A DNA stretch of 64,000 nucleotides from Hyphomicrobiales bacterium (lineage in GTDB: Bacteria > Pseudomonadota > Alphaproteobacteria > Rhizobiales > Rhizobiaceae): NCBI GenBank assembly GCA_900471525.1, contig UCEZ01000030.1, positions 186,001 through 250,000 on the forward strand, written 5' to 3'. Under the pieces are notes generated by a model. That model was not told where the DNA came from and did not search any database. It saw only the letters and a list, made by a program, of their open reading frames with translations. The translations under genes and the position numbers were made by a program. This document shows positions 35,580 to 47,014 of the stretch, one piece after another. Each line of letters opens with the position of its first letter. The first letter of the stretch is position 1.

Positions 35580-36275
35580 TCAAACGGTGGCTGCCGCCCT
35601 GCTTCTTCCTTTCCATCTTCGAAGCCATTTGGTCGCGTAGTGACCTAGAAACACAAACAAAGCCAGGATCGAAGCGTTGTGTACGAAGAATTCGAGGGTA
35701 GACGCTTCGAAGTCCCAGAAGTCCATGGTGACTTCGGCGGTGAGTTTCGATCCGATCCCCATCACCACAGAGCTATGGATACCATAGGCGGCGATCGCAA
35801 TGGCGGCCATGCGCAACAAAACAATGCGGACCGTGTTCGGGGTGGTGATCCCGCAGAGACCTCGGATCGTCGCCATGATCATCGACCAGCGCATTCCAAG
35901 ATGAATGGAGACGATAACCAGCGCCCAATATGCGGCGAGCGTATGGATTTGACGAGTACTGTATCCGCCGCTCAGAGGCAGGAAGCTGAACACGCTGCGC
36001 GAGATCACCAGGCTCGTCACCAAGAGAACCAGCATGACCATCGCGAGAGACAGAACGGTTACGGTGTTGCTCAACCCGAGCGCTTCCCGAGGCGCATTGG
36101 AAAGCCTGCCGTACCAGCGTCTGTTGAAGACGTTGTGGACGATGATTAGCAGGAACATGGCCGTGCCGATCAACTCGTGGGAGACGTTGTCCAGCCAATA
36201 ATAGGCGAGGCCTGCAAGCAGCAGACCCACGGCTATGAAGTCGAGGGCCAGTCGCAGGAGGAACACAGGGTTCAA
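35580..36275 (-). CDS. DUF4405-type membrane protein (cytochrome b-like)
   Basis: 231 residues from a TTG at 36275 preceded by AAGGAACCCGCC. Five to six hydrophobic segments, with histidines inside them (HELIG, IVHNVFN, IHTLAAYW, SIHLGMRW, VHNASI, LGHYATKW), as in di-haem membrane cytochromes of the DUF4405/ferric-reductase-like type. It lies 39 bases after a cytochrome P460 gene on the same strand, so the two probably form an electron-transfer pair: periplasmic haem protein plus membrane haem anchor. Partner and final acceptor are unknown. Confidence 0.8.
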   Translation of the reverse strand: MNPVFLLRLALDFIAVGLLLAGLAYYWLDNVSHELIGTAMFLLIIVHNVFNRRWYGRLSNAPREALGLSNTVTVLSLAMVMLVLLVTSLVISRSVFSFLPLSGGYSTRQIHTLAAYWALVIVSIHLGMRWSMIMATIRGLCGITTPNTVRIVLLRMAAIAIAAYGIHSSVVMGIGSKLTAEVTMDFWDFEASTLEFFVHNASILALFVFLGHYATKWLRRWKGRSRAAATV

Positions 36276-36314
36276 GGCGGGTTCCTTTCAGACGTCGGCA
36301 CAGCGTGCAAGGCC

Positions 36315-36800
36315 CTAGTCGATCATCGTTCCGTCGAAGCCCGGAATACGATCGTAGGTGAAGAGGAATTCGCTGTCCGACCGTCCCTGATGGCAGGACT
36401 GGCACCGCGCGGTGTTCTCGGCCATGTTGATGGACCTGTCGGGTTTGAACCACTGGAACTGCCAGTCACCCGTGCGCCTGTCTTCCGGGTATTCCGCGCC
36501 CCATCCTTCGCCTTTTTCCATGACGAAGTAGCGGAAGACTTCCCCGTCGCGATAATCGACAAGCACGAAATGCGTGCCGTTCGGGATCGGTTGGCCGTTC
36601 TTGACGGCGGCGATAGCCTCTGGCGTCGTCAGCATGTGCTCGGTCACGTTTCCGCGCTTGACCGTGGTGTAGTGCACGAGCTGGTCGATATTCTCAGGAA
36701 ACGTCGTGCGATTGGGTTCCGCAACAGCCTGCCAGCCGATCAGGGTGGCAACGACCGCTGCGGCAGGAAGCAGCATGGTGCGAATTGGAAATGGTTTCAT
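36315..36800 (-). CDS. Cytochrome P460 family protein
   Basis: 161 residues from the ATG at 36800. Residues 1-27 form a cleavable signal peptide (ending QAVA). The c-type haem motif is CQSCH (C133, C136, H137), preceded by the P460 core (GTHFVLVDYRDGEVFRYFVMEKGEGWGAEYPEDRRTGDWQFQWF). Known P460 proteins cross-link haem to a Lys and oxidise hydroxylamine or detoxify NO; the cross-link residue here cannot be assigned by eye. Precedes the DUF4405 gene in a likely two-gene unit. Confidence 0.87.
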   Translation of the reverse strand: MKPFPIRTMLLPAAAVVATLIGWQAVAEPNRTTFPENIDQLVHYTTVKRGNVTEHMLTTPEAIAAVKNGQPIPNGTHFVLVDYRDGEVFRYFVMEKGEGWGAEYPEDRRTGDWQFQWFKPDRSINMAENTARCQSCHQGRSDSEFLFTYDRIPGFDGTMID

Positions 36801-36877
36801 AGCCTTACTCCCGTTGGTCAAGGTTTCGAGGAGGGTGTTGTTGGGTCGCCCGTTCCCTGCCGTGCGTTGGCGATCGC

Positions 36878-38332
36878 TCAGGAGGCATTTTGCGGTCTTG
36901 CATCGGTGCCGACGATCGTGGCCCGGTGCGGGCGCACGATGAACGCGACGACCAGCACGAGTGCGAGAGCCATCATCACGGACGAACCTGTCAACGCCAT
37001 GCTGACGCGGTGGGCGAGCAGCTCCGTCCCTTCCAGACCCGATGTGCCGAAGGCGGCGATGGCGACCAGGACCGCGAGGCCAAGTGAACTGCCGGTTTGA
37101 TGGGCCACGTTGACCACGCCCGAGGCTGCTCCGGCATCCTTGCCGGCCACTCCCGAGATGCCCGATGTCGTGAGAGGGCTGAGCACAAAGCCCTGACCCA
37201 GACCGATCAGGACCATCGGCAGTCCGATGCCCGTCAGGTAGGTCGTGCCAAGCGAGACCTGGCTGAGCCAGATCATCCCAACGAGGCCGATGACAAAGCC
37301 TACTGCCAGAAGACGGGCATTTCCGTATCGGCGTGTCAACTGGGGGACGACCATGGCGGCCGCGAAGTTCACGAGGGTGGCAGGCAGGAACGCCATTCCC
37401 GCAACCGCTGGCCGATAGTGGGAAACGCCCTGCATGAACTGGGTGATGAAAAAGAAGAAACCGATCATCGCACCGAGGAACAGGACGCGTGCGGCATAGG
37501 CTGCGGCACGTTCTCGGCTGGCAAACAGGTGCAATGGCATGATGGGATGAGCGGCGCGGCGCTCGACCACAATGAAGAGTGCGAGCAGGGCAAGCGAGGC
37601 AACGAGAAGGGCGATGGTCGCAGGGTCGCTCCAGCCGTGGGTCGCCGACCGGATGAGGCTGTAGACCAGCGCAACCATGCCGATGGTGGAGGTCAAGGCT
37701 CCGGCGACGTCGAACTGACCTGGTTTGCGCGCGGGTTCGGGAATGGTGTGCAGAGCTGCCAGGATCAGGCCGGCACCGATGGGCAGGTTGATGAAGAACC
37801 CGACCCGCCAGGAAAGCCAATCGGCCAGAATCCCGCCGAGCACGAGGCCGACGCTCGCCGCGATACCCGCCACCGCACTGTAATAGGAAACCGCACGGGT
37901 ACGTTCGCTGCCTTCCGGGAAAGTCGTCTGCAGCAATGCCAACGTAGACGGGGCGAGGATCGCGCCGCCCAGGCCTTGAACAGCACGCGCGCCAATCATC
38001 CAGGCAGGCGTTTGCGCCAAGCCAATGGCGAGGGACGAAACGGTGAAGAGGGCCAGGCCGGCAATCAGCATCCGCCGACGACCGAGGATGTCGCCCGCCC
38101 GGGCGCCGAGCAGCAGGAAGCCACCGAAGGTCAGGGTATAGGCGCTCTGGACCCAGGCGAGTTCAGCGTCGGAAAAGCCGAGTTCCCGATGGATGTTCGG
38201 AAGTCCTGTCAGCACGATCGACGTGTCGAGCACGATCATCACATAGCTGAGGAGGATGATTGCGAGGATCGCCGTCTTGTTGAGCGTGGCGTTTGTGGGT
38301 GACATTTTTCTCGCCTGTTCAATGGCGGTCAT
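36878..38332 (-). CDS. MFS drug/H+ antiporter, DHA2 (EmrB/QacA) family
   Basis: 484 residues from the ATG at 38332, which overlaps the stop of the upstream cupin gene by ATGA. About 14 hydrophobic segments. Family motifs are [20 protein letters not shown] (motif D1), [14 protein letters not shown] (motif A), and the proline/glycine-rich motif C region ([27 protein letters not shown]). Expected to export small toxic compounds across the inner membrane. Coupled to a cupin protein and near a LysR/aldo-keto reductase pair, which suggests a stress-response locus. Confidence 0.93.
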   Translation of the reverse strand: MTAIEQARKMSPTNATLNKTAILAIILLSYVMIVLDTSIVLTGLPNIHRELGFSDAELAWVQSAYTLTFGGFLLLGARAGDILGRRRMLIAGLALFTVSSLAIGLAQTPAWMIGARAVQGLGGAILAPSTLALLQTTFPEGSERTRAVSYYSAVAGIAASVGLVLGGILADWLSWRVGFFINLPIGAGLILAALHTIPEPARKPGQFDVAGALTSTIGMVALVYSLIRSATHGWSDPATIALLVASLALLALFIVVERRAAHPIMPLHLFASRERAAAYAARVLFLGAMIGFFFFITQFMQGVSHYRPAVAGMAFLPATLVNFAAAMVVPQLTRRYGNARLLAVGFVIGLVGMIWLSQVSLGTTYLTGIGLPMVLIGLGQGFVLSPLTTSGISGVAGKDAGAASGVVNVAHQTGSSLGLAVLVAIAAFGTSGLEGTELLAHRVSMALTGSSVMMALALVLVVAFIVRPHRATIVGTDARPQNAS

Positions 38333-38724
38333 GACAGATACTGCTCGTCCGTCACCTTCTCCATCCAGTCGACGGCCTTGCCATCGAGCGATTCCTGTAT
38401 GGCGATATGGGTCATGGCCGTGGTCGGCGATGCTCCATGCCAGTGGCGCTCGCCCGGCTCGAACCAGACCACGTCGCCCGGGCGGATTTCCTCGATCGGC
38501 CCGTCTTCCCGCTGTACGCGGCCGCATCCTGCGGTGACCACAAGGATCTGCCCCAGCGGATGCGTGTGCCAGGCAGTGCGCGCACCCGGTTCGAAGGTCA
38601 CCGAATTACCGGCCGCACGGGCAGGATCGCGGACAGGGAACAGCGGATCGATGCGGACGGTTCCGGTAAACCAGTCAGACGGTCCCCGGCCGGACGGTTG
38701 GGTTCCTGCTCTTCTGATTTCCAT
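38329..38724 (-). CDS. Cupin-domain protein (carboxymuconolactone/quercetinase-like)
   Basis: 131 residues from the ATG at 38724, which follows AGGAAGGAACATCCC. The cupin motif [62 protein letters not shown] has the full His set (HTH, H, and HWH). The sequence [28 protein letters not shown] is shared with cupins commonly found beside aldo-keto reductases and LysR regulators. Probably a metal-dependent small-molecule enzyme. First gene of the cupin-MFS unit. Confidence 0.9.
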   Translation of the reverse strand: MEIRRAGTQPSGRGPSDWFTGTVRIDPLFPVRDPARAAGNSVTFEPGARTAWHTHPLGQILVVTAGCGRVQREDGPIEEIRPGDVVWFEPGERHWHGASPTTAMTHIAIQESLDGKAVDWMEKVTDEQYLS

Positions 38725-38917
38725 GGGATGTTCCTTCCTCAATCCTGCGAGGGCGAGTGTCGCCGTCATCTTGGAAGGATAAATAGCACCGGGCAGGTGA
38801 CGCGATTAGATGGAGGAAACCGCATGAACCTGTGAATGGCATTCATGAATGTTGCGAGCAGACACATGGCGCAGCTACTGCTGCTTCCACTCGCAGCTGG
38901 CCGCAAGCCCGATACAC

Positions 38918-40980
<2,063 letters not shown>

Positions 40981-41101
40981 TAGCGGCCGCCCGATTTTGT
41001 CTAGGTCCCTGAAGAGGGGCCTAGACCATGACGCGCTCGTCAAAACGGCGATGGCTTGCAGAAATTGCCGGGCCTTACTTTCCGGAAAAGGGCAACGTTC
41101 G

Positions 41102-41134
41102 CAAAAGCAAACCCGCCGGTTTGAGCCGGCGGGT
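41102..41134 (-). terminator. Terminator of the lipoprotein gene at 41166
   Basis: On the reverse strand ACCCGCCGG pairs with CCGGCGGGT around CTCAAA, followed by TTGCTTTTGC, 32 bases beyond the stop codon. Confidence 0.8.
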
Positions 41135-41165
41135 GCGTTCATGTCAGCTCGGATGTCGGAAGGTC

Positions 41166-41576
41166 CTACTTCGCCTTGTCGCCGGCGAGAAACTCGTCGC
41201 ACCAGCTCGGGCCAGACGATTTCTTGACATCGCCGAGAACGTGGACTGAGCGGATCACGTAGTCGGAGGAGACATTGAGCTGGACCGAGCAGCTCAGGAA
41301 CTCGGTGCGGGCAGAGGCGATCTTCTTGCCCTTCTTGCCGTTTTCGCCTTCGGCATATTGCGCCGGGATCGTCCGTTTCTTGTAGCCGCCCTTCCAGGAA
41401 TAGACCGTCATGTCGCCGCTTGTGACGTCCGACTGCGGCGGGCCGAAGGCGGCGAAGAAGACGCCGGCCGGCTGTCCCTTCCAGCGGGCCTCAACGGCAT
41501 TTCTGGCCGGTCCCACGGTGGTGCAGCCGGCAAGTGCCAGCGCGAGGCCGGCCACGGTCATCAAGCGGAAATTCAT
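41166..41576 (-). CDS. Putative lipoprotein
   Basis: 136 residues from the ATG at 41576. Signal FRLMTVAGLALALAGC with lipobox LAGC (acylated C18). The mature domain (VEARWKGQPAGVFFAAFGPPQSDVTSGDMTVYSWKGGYKKR...SCSVQLNVSSDYVIRSVHVLGDVKKSSGPSWCDEFL) resembles small outer-membrane assembly/SmpA-like or DUF-type lipoproteins in which a WKG...YxW pattern recurs, with two Cys that may form a disulfide. No firm family call. Single unit with its own terminator. Confidence 0.82.
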   Translation of the reverse strand: MNFRLMTVAGLALALAGCTTVGPARNAVEARWKGQPAGVFFAAFGPPQSDVTSGDMTVYSWKGGYKKRTIPAQYAEGENGKKGKKIASARTEFLSCSVQLNVSSDYVIRSVHVLGDVKKSSGPSWCDEFLAGDKAK

Positions 41577-41945
41577 CTGGTCAAGTCCCTTTGGCTTTCG
41601 TTCTGAAACATCGGTCTGCCAAGGCGGCGCAATACGCTGGTGGCCAAGGCTTTCGACCCTGCCTCTAGCGCTAAACCGATTGAAAGAAAATCGGCTGAAT
41701 GACTTATATGCGCGGTTCCGCGCATAAATTCGCAAGCGTTGCCGAAAGGCCCCAGCAGCGGGATTTGCCGGGCTGTTTGGCGACCTCCGCGAACCTCGGC
41801 GCAGCGCGACCGGGCTGTGAGGGCGGCGCCAGTCGTGTCGTTGCTGGATGCCGGCGATGTGGTTGTGCCGATGCTGCTGTTTGTGGCGCGACAGGTGACT
41901 TATCCCATTGTTTTCAGTCAGCTTGGCAATTTTTCGAATTTGCGC
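41577..41945. other. Gene-free stretch between lipoprotein and tRNA-Pro
   Basis: No credible coding frame or ribosome-binding site. One short perfect palindrome, ATGCGCGG-TT-CCGCGCAT, is near 41708-41725; it lies roughly 130 bases upstream of the lipoprotein start and could be structural or regulatory. The 3' end holds the tRNA promoter listed separately. Confidence 0.5.
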
Positions 41946-41974
41946 CTTGTGGAAAGGAAAATGCTGTTCTATAG
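41946..41974 (+). promoter_or_regulatory. Housekeeping promoter of tRNA-Pro
   Basis: CTTGTG, 17-bp spacer, CTATAG: close to the rhizobial vegetative consensus CTTGAC-N17-CTATAT. The predicted transcription start is around 41981, about 9 bases before the tRNA. Confidence 0.7.
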
Positions 41975-41989
41975 AGGCGCCGCTGGTCA

Positions 41990-42066
41990 CGGAGTGTAGC
42001 GCAGCCTGGTAGCGCACGTCGTTCGGGACGACGGGGTCGGAGGTTCGAATCCTCTCACTCCGACCA
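41990..42066 (+). tRNA. tRNA-Pro (anticodon CGG)
   Basis: A 77-nt cloverleaf with acceptor CGGAGTG / CACTCCG, anticodon loop TTCGGGA between CGTCG and CGACG stems, T arm GGAGG-TTCGAAT-CCTCT (last pair open), discriminator A and encoded CCA. Confidence 0.96.
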
Positions 42067-42327
42067 GCTTGAGCCTTTGATTTTTCTGATGAAGATCAAG
42101 GCGCGAAATTCCCAAGATTTTGCCGTTCCCCCTCAAAGCCGCATTTGTCCGGTCGCCATCGCCGGATGTGCCGTGCATTGTATCGTGGTCCTCCTTGACC
42201 GAAAATCAGAAGTTGAATTACAACGGCTTGGCGTCTGCATGTCCCCGCAGATACCCATCATCTTCCGTGCGTCCGGCAACCTTATCACAGGCGGCCGAGT
42301 TCAGCCCACCAGCAGGAACCCTTGCCC

Positions 42328-42807
42328 ATGTTCGATATCCTCTGGCGTAGTGTGACGATCGGCGTGGGCGGCACGGTGCTTATGGATCTGTGGGCCTTCC
42401 TCTTGTTCCTGCTGGCCGTCCAGGCGCGGCCGAACTGGGCGCCGGTCGGGCGCTGGTTCTGGCATCTTCGCACGGGAAAAGTCTTTCACGAGGATATCGG
42501 CAAGGCCACGCCCTATGAGCACGAGCTCGCTCTGGGCTGGATCGGCCATTATGCGGTCGGCATTCTCTACGGCATCCTGCTGGTCATCTTCGCAGGCCCG
42601 TCCTGGCTTGCAGCGCCAACCTTCCTTCCGGCCTGGATCATCGGCATTGTCACAGTCGGCGCCGGCTGGTTCCTGCTGCAGCCGGGGCTCGGGATCGGCT
42701 GGGCTGCCTCGAAGCTTCCGAATGCCAACAAGGTGCGTTTGCTTAATCTTGTGTCCCACACGGTCTTTGCCGCCGGCATGTATGGAACAGCACTTCTCAT
42801 CGGTTAG
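42328..42807 (+). CDS. DUF2938 membrane protein
   Basis: 159 residues from the ATG at 42328 with AGGAA upstream. Four hydrophobic segments (VTIGVGGTVLMDLWAFLLFLLAV; WIGHYAVGILYGILLVIFAG; LPAWIIGIVTVGAGWFLLQPGLGIGWAASK; LVSHTVFAAGMYGTALLIG) and the family pattern RPNWAPVGRWFWHL...GKVFHEDI. Inner-membrane protein of unknown role. Lies 260 bp after tRNA-Pro, alone. Confidence 0.88.
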   Translation: MFDILWRSVTIGVGGTVLMDLWAFLLFLLAVQARPNWAPVGRWFWHLRTGKVFHEDIGKATPYEHELALGWIGHYAVGILYGILLVIFAGPSWLAAPTFLPAWIIGIVTVGAGWFLLQPGLGIGWAASKLPNANKVRLLNLVSHTVFAAGMYGTALLIG

Positions 42808-42874
42808 AAAGATGATTCTTGCCGTAGCTCATCCCATGCTATGCCATTCGCGCAACTGTGCTTGAGGATATGTT

Positions 42875-43141
42875 TTGAAAAAGATAGACGACCTGATCGC
42901 TTCCGTGACCAGCATTCACGACCGCTACAAGGGCGGACGCATGGAGCGGGAGACCGTGCGGGAATGGGTGCTCGGTCTTGGCGGATATCCGGCGCCTTAT
43001 GCCGAGCCGATGCGCGAAGCCGCTGCATGGTTCAGGCCCTTGCGTGATATGGAGCCTGAAGCGCTGAAGGTGGCGGATCTGGAGAAGCTGCAGGCTATCG
43101 TCGAAGTGGATGCTTCCCGTTCAAAGGCCCGGACTGGCTGA
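42875..43141 (+). CDS. Hypothetical small protein
   Basis: 88 residues from a TTG at 42875 with GAGGA about 9 bases upstream (gaggatatgtttTTG context); no ATG is near the start. Sequence KKIDDLIASVTSIHDRYKGGRMERETVREWVLGLGGYPAPYAEPMREAAAWFRPLRDMEPEALKVADLEKLQAI is mostly helical and soluble. No family recognised. Its stop is immediately followed by the ATG of a small membrane protein, so they are likely cotranslated. Confidence 0.6.
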   Translation: MKKIDDLIASVTSIHDRYKGGRMERETVREWVLGLGGYPAPYAEPMREAAAWFRPLRDMEPEALKVADLEKLQAIVEVDASRSKARTG

Positions 43142-43276
43142 ATGCGGTGGGCATTGCTTTCCGGCGGCGTAGTCGCCACAGCCGCGCTCATCTTCCTGCT
43201 CATGTCCGGCTTTGGCGATGTTCCCTGTCAGGACGGACAATGGAGCAAAGCGCAGCAGATCTGCATTCCGGATTAA
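43142..43276 (+). CDS. Small single-span membrane protein (44 aa)
   Basis: ATG at 43142 directly abuts the stop of the preceding gene. The peptide has one hydrophobic segment (LLSGGVVATAALIFLLMSGF, residues 5-24) followed by a short polar tail with two Cys (CQDGQW...QICIPD). The tail pattern PCxDGxWxxxxxxC looks like a small disulfide-held loop outside the membrane. A terminator follows 26 bases later. Too short for routine gene calls; coding is inferred from the abutting start, hydrophobic profile and terminator. Confidence 0.6.
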   Translation: MRWALLSGGVVATAALIFLLMSGFGDVPCQDGQWSKAQQICIPD

Positions 43277-43301
43277 AAAGCGGGACCTCGTAGCTGACAA
43301 C

Positions 43302-43332
43302 AAAAAGGCCGGTCGAAACGACCGGCCTTTTT
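43302..43332. terminator. Bidirectional terminator between the small membrane protein and cysN
   Basis: AAAAAGGCCGGTCG and CGACCGGCCTTTTT form a near-perfect symmetric hairpin with an A-run on one side and a T-run on the other, so it can stop both convergent transcripts. Confidence 0.9.
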
Positions 43333-43356
43333 CATCAAATCAGATCGGCAGCCTGC

Positions 43357-44862
43357 TTAGCCATCAATTCCGTCAAGCACTTCGGCGGCCTTGCCGGCGT
43401 TGACGCGGCGGATGTCGGCTTCCTCGCGACGGCTGGCGAAGAGTTCGGTCGCCATCAGCTGATCGGCGAGATCGGCCGGCAGCGAGAGGATGACGCGGCT
43501 GTCTTCGGTGTGGATGCCGGAAAGCGACGAGCGCTTGCCGGTGATCATGCCGCCGGCCACCGTGTTGTTGGTGTCGGGATCGATCAGGATGAAGGCGCCG
43601 GTGGTGCGGTTCTGTTCGTAAGCGTCGAATACGGCCTGTTCGTCGAAGGCGAGATGCACCTTGCCGATGGCGTTCATCGAGAGACCATCGGTGTGGTGGT
43701 TCCACTTGCCGCTCTTGAGATCGAGCAGGCTCGAAGGCTGCACGGTGACGCGCTGACGGCGCGATCCGCTCTTCAGCCAGTAGCGCTTGCCGGGCTGGAT
43801 GCCGTCCGACTGAAGCGCCACCAGTTGCGCATCGAAGGCGAGGCCTGTCTGCGGCTGGCTTTCCAGCGAAACGATCATGTCGCCGCGCGAAACGTCCACC
43901 TGGCGGTCCAGCACGAGTGTGATCGCGTCGCCGGCAACAGCCGCGTTGCGCACGAGGTCGAAGGTGACAATCTTGGTGACGTTGGCAACCATGCCCGAAG
44001 GCAGGATGACAACCGAATCGCCGGGCTTCACGGAGCCACCGGCAACCGTGCCTTGATAACCGCGAAAACTTTCGCCCGGACGCGAAACGCGCTGGACCGG
44101 CAGGCGGAAGCCGACGGTCTGTGCGGAACGCACTGTCGCCAGCTCCAGAACCTCGACCAATGTCGGGCCGTCATACCAGGGCATCGATTCCTTGCCGTCA
44201 TAAACGACGTTTTCGCCCTTCAGGGCTGACATCGGGATCGCGGTGATCTGGCGAACGCCGAGAGATAGCGCCAGTTCCTTGAATTCGTGGCTGATCTGGT
44301 CGAATCGCGCGCGGTCGTAGCCGGTCAGGTCGAACTTGTTGACGGCGAGAACGAACTGCTTGATGCCCATCAGAGTGGCGATGGTCGCGTGGCGGCGGGT
44401 CTGTTCGAGCAGGCCGGTGCGGGCATCGACGAGCAGCACGGCGAGGTCGGCGGTCGAGGCGCCGGTTGCCATGTTGCGGGTGTATTGTTCGTGGCCGGGA
44501 GTGTCGGCGACGATGAAGGAGCGCTTGTCGGTGGCGAAATAGCGATAGGCGACATCGATGGTGATGCCCTGTTCGCGCTCCGCCTGGAGACCGTCGAGCA
44601 GCAGCGCGAAATCGGGCAGGCCGAGGTCGTTCTGCTTGCCGCTGTCACGGCGGAGCGTCGCCGCCTGATCTTCCTTGACGGCCTTGGTGTCCCAGAGCAG
44701 GCGGCCGATCAGGGTCGATTTGCCGTCGTCGACCGAACCGCAGGTGATGAGGCGCAGCGGGCGGGTGTCGCGCGGTACGCGCGCTGCGTCGACGGCCGGG
44801 AAAGCGGTGACGCTGCCGGTTGATGCTTCAGCTGCGGCTTGTGCGATTGCGGAAACGGTCAT
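43357..44862 (-). CDS. cysN: Sulfate adenylyltransferase subunit 1 (GTPase)
   Basis: 501 residues from the ATG at 44862, which shares one base with the cysD stop (TGATG). G-domain motifs: GSVDDGKST (42-50), DTPGHEQY (near 120), NKFDL (near 175). Beta-barrel domains II and III follow (RVSRPGESFRGYQGTVAGGSVKPGDSVVILPSG...). No C-terminal APS kinase domain, so it is CysN, not the NodQ/CysNC fusion. GTP hydrolysis drives formation of APS from sulfate and ATP by CysD. Last gene of cysH-cysD-cysN. Confidence 0.97.
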   Translation of the reverse strand: MTVSAIAQAAAEASTGSVTAFPAVDAARVPRDTRPLRLITCGSVDDGKSTLIGRLLWDTKAVKEDQAATLRRDSGKQNDLGLPDFALLLDGLQAEREQGITIDVAYRYFATDKRSFIVADTPGHEQYTRNMATGASTADLAVLLVDARTGLLEQTRRHATIATLMGIKQFVLAVNKFDLTGYDRARFDQISHEFKELALSLGVRQITAIPMSALKGENVVYDGKESMPWYDGPTLVEVLELATVRSAQTVGFRLPVQRVSRPGESFRGYQGTVAGGSVKPGDSVVILPSGMVANVTKIVTFDLVRNAAVAGDAITLVLDRQVDVSRGDMIVSLESQPQTGLAFDAQLVALQSDGIQPGKRYWLKSGSRRQRVTVQPSSLLDLKSGKWNHHTDGLSMNAIGKVHLAFDEQAVFDAYEQNRTTGAFILIDPDTNNTVAGGMITGKRSSLSGIHTEDSRVILSLPADLADQLMATELFASRREEADIRRVNAGKAAEVLDGIDG

Positions 44863-45815
44863 CAAAAATATCCTTCACGCTTCTTCTTTTCCATCGAACC
44901 GGACTGATCGCGGTCGATGGCGCGGCCCTGCCGTTCGGAAACCGTGGCGATTTCCAGTTCGGCAATGACCTCTTCCAGATTGGTGGCAACAGAGGGAATG
45001 GCGCCCGTCAGTGGGAAATCGCCGAGCGTACGGAAACGGATCGAGCCGTGCTTGACGGTTTCGCCGGGCAGGAGTTCAAGACGCGGATCTTCCGCCAGGA
45101 TCATCATGCCATCGCGCTCGATATAGGGGCGCTCCTTGGCATAATAGAGCGGCACCAGCGGAATTTCTTCCACCTGGATGTAGCGCCAGATATCGACCTC
45201 GGTCCAGTTCGACAGCGGGAAAGCGCGAACGCTTTCGCCCTTGCGGATCATTCCGTTGTAGATATTCCAGAGTTCCGGACGCTGCGCGCGCGGATCCCAG
45301 CGATGCTCCGGCGTCCGGAACGAATAGATGCGTTCCTTGGCGCGGGAAGCCTCTTCGTCGCGGCGGGCGCCGCCGAAAGCGGCATCGAAACCGCCGGCGT
45401 CGAGCGCCTGGCGAAGACCCTCGGTCTTCATGATGTCGGTGAACAGCGCCGAGCCGTGGGTGAACGGGGTGACGTTCTCGGCGGCACCGCGCGGATTGAT
45501 ATGCTCGATGAAATCGAGATCGTATTTCTTCACGATGTCGTTGCGGAACGCGATCATCTCGGAAAATTTCCAGCCGGTGTTCACATGCAGCAGCGGAAAG
45601 GGGACGCGACCGGGATAGAAGGCCTTGCGCGCCAGATGCAGCAGCACGGACGAATCCTTGCCGACGGAATAGAGCATGACGGGCTTGTCGAATTCGGCGG
45701 CCACTTCGCGGAAGATGTGGATCGCTTCGTTTTCGAGTGCCTTCAGATGCGGATCAAGCGGTGTTTTTGTTGTCTGCGGATTGTGCAGTTCCGTTTCCGG
45801 AAGAGTACTGGGCAT
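44862..45815 (-). CDS. cysD: Sulfate adenylyltransferase subunit 2
   Basis: 317 residues from the ATG at 45815 (GGAGACTTGAA upstream). The PP-loop is [18 protein letters not shown]; further landmarks are [31 protein letters not shown] and [19 protein letters not shown]. Catalyses adenylylation of sulfate to APS together with CysN. Lies 46 bases downstream of cysH and overlaps cysN by one base. Confidence 0.98.
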   Translation of the reverse strand: MPSTLPETELHNPQTTKTPLDPHLKALENEAIHIFREVAAEFDKPVMLYSVGKDSSVLLHLARKAFYPGRVPFPLLHVNTGWKFSEMIAFRNDIVKKYDLDFIEHINPRGAAENVTPFTHGSALFTDIMKTEGLRQALDAGGFDAAFGGARRDEEASRAKERIYSFRTPEHRWDPRAQRPELWNIYNGMIRKGESVRAFPLSNWTEVDIWRYIQVEEIPLVPLYYAKERPYIERDGMMILAEDPRLELLPGETVKHGSIRFRTLGDFPLTGAIPSVATNLEEVIAELEIATVSERQGRAIDRDQSGSMEKKKREGYF

Positions 45816-45861
45816 TTCAAGTCTCCGGGAGAAGTTCTGGTTGGCGGGCAGCCCGCGCGGA

Positions 45862-46650
45862 TCAGCGCGCAATGCTTGTCGCCAGAATTGAGGATTGCGG
45901 AAGGGCGGATTGCGGAGCGACTTGGGAGGCAGCGGTTTCCGGCACATGCAGGCCGCATTCGCGCTTCTCGTCGTTTTCCCACCACCAGCGGCCGGCCCGC
46001 TCAGGCTCGCCCGGCTTGATGGCGCGGGTGCAGGGCTCGCAGCCGATCGAGGGGTAACCACGGGCATGCAGCGGGTTGACCGGGATCGCTTCCGCCGTCA
46101 CATGGGCTCGGATCGTTTCGATGTCCCAGTCGGCCAGCGGATTGATCTTGATCAGGCCGCGGTCGAGATCAGCTTCGGCAAACGGCGTCTCGGCACGATT
46201 GCCAGACTGGCCGCGACGCAGGCCGGTGATCCAGAAGGATGCCCCTTCGAGTGCGCGCGCAAGAGGCTTCACCTTGCGCGCGCCACAACAGGCATGCCTG
46301 GCTTCGACGCTGTCGTAAAAGCCGTTCATGCCATACTTGGCGGCATAGGCGTCGATGTCGTCCTGCTCGGGATAGAAGCGCTTGATAAGAATACCGTAGG
46401 TTTCTTCTGTTCTGTCGATCAGCGCGACGGTTTCGTTGAACAGGCGGCCGGTTTCGAGCGTCGAGACTTCGATGCCGAATTTGCCTGTGCCGATCGCAGC
46501 GGTGATGACCTGGTCCTCAATGCCGAGGCTGGTGGTGAAAACCGATTTTCCGTCGAGCGAGGCAACCAGCGCAAGCCGGCCGGCAAGGTCGAGGCTTTCC
46601 AGTTGGCTGTTGAGCGCTGCGGCGCGATTTTCGAGCAATGCGGATGTCAT
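45862..46650 (-). CDS. cysH: APS reductase (phosphoadenylyl-sulfate reductase family, Fe-S type)
   Basis: 262 residues from the ATG at 46650 (AGGA nine bases upstream). The PP-loop-like SLGIEDQVI is near 41. The two Cys pairs C121-C122 ([13 protein letters not shown]) and C204/C207 (GCEPCTRAI) bind a 4Fe-4S cluster and mark an APS-type (assimilatory) reductase; the catalytic Cys is in KRECGLH (C232). It reduces APS to sulfite using thioredoxin. First gene of the operon, which matches rhizobial sulfate assimilation without PAPS. Confidence 0.96.
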   Translation of the reverse strand: MTSALLENRAAALNSQLESLDLAGRLALVASLDGKSVFTTSLGIEDQVITAAIGTGKFGIEVSTLETGRLFNETVALIDRTEETYGILIKRFYPEQDDIDAYAAKYGMNGFYDSVEARHACCGARKVKPLARALEGASFWITGLRRGQSGNRAETPFAEADLDRGLIKINPLADWDIETIRAHVTAEAIPVNPLHARGYPSIGCEPCTRAIKPGEPERAGRWWWENDEKRECGLHVPETAASQVAPQSALPQSSILATSIAR

Positions 46651-46670
46651 GGGAGGAAATCCTGATTTTC

Positions 46671-46702
46671 TTGTCACGGAATATCGCAGCCGCGTGTGAC
46701 AA
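46671..46702. promoter_or_regulatory. Candidate operator dyad upstream of cysH
   Basis: TTGTCAC - 18 bp - GTGACAA, a perfect 7-bp dyad just upstream of the cysH start (46650). Further up, 46780-46860 is very AT-rich and contains AAGACAC/GTGTCTT arms around CTATAATTTATATAG, possibly the promoter and an activator (CysB-like) site. Assigned by position only. Confidence 0.4.
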
Positions 46703-46801
46703 AAGACAGAAAAACGGATTTCTAAAGTCGGTGGATCAGAGCAAATATCTCTCCGATCAGCAAAAAATGCAGAATAGTGAGTGAAAAGACACGATTTATG
46801 C

Positions 46802-47014
46802 CTAAAATCTATAATTTATATAGTTTATTTGTGTCTTGTCATGCGAAATTGAGGTTTTCAACCGGATTGACGGTTTGGCTGCGGTAGGCAGTTCGTGGGC
46901 AGGCGAAGCTATTTCATGACCATTCTGCACGAAATTGAGCGAGACGGTCGCAGCAGCGGCTGATGTCGCAGACGGAAAGAGGCCGAGGTATGCCGTTTGC
47001 AGATTTAGAACCAC
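46802..47014 (-). CDS. Doubtful small ORF with a good ribosome-binding site
   Basis: 70 codons from a GTG at 47014 with AAGGAG six bases upstream, starting 24 bases after the stop of the exported-protein gene. The first half (VLNLQTAYLGLFPSATSAAAATVSLNFVQ) could be a signal-like or transmembrane start. The second half becomes AT-rich and reads into the cysH promoter region (KTSISHDKTQINYINYRF), which looks non-coding. May be a read-through tail or a real small exported peptide. Confidence 0.35.
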   Translation of the reverse strand: MVLNLQTAYLGLFPSATSAAAATVSLNFVQNGHEIASPAHELPTAAKPSIRLKTSISHDKTQINYINYRF

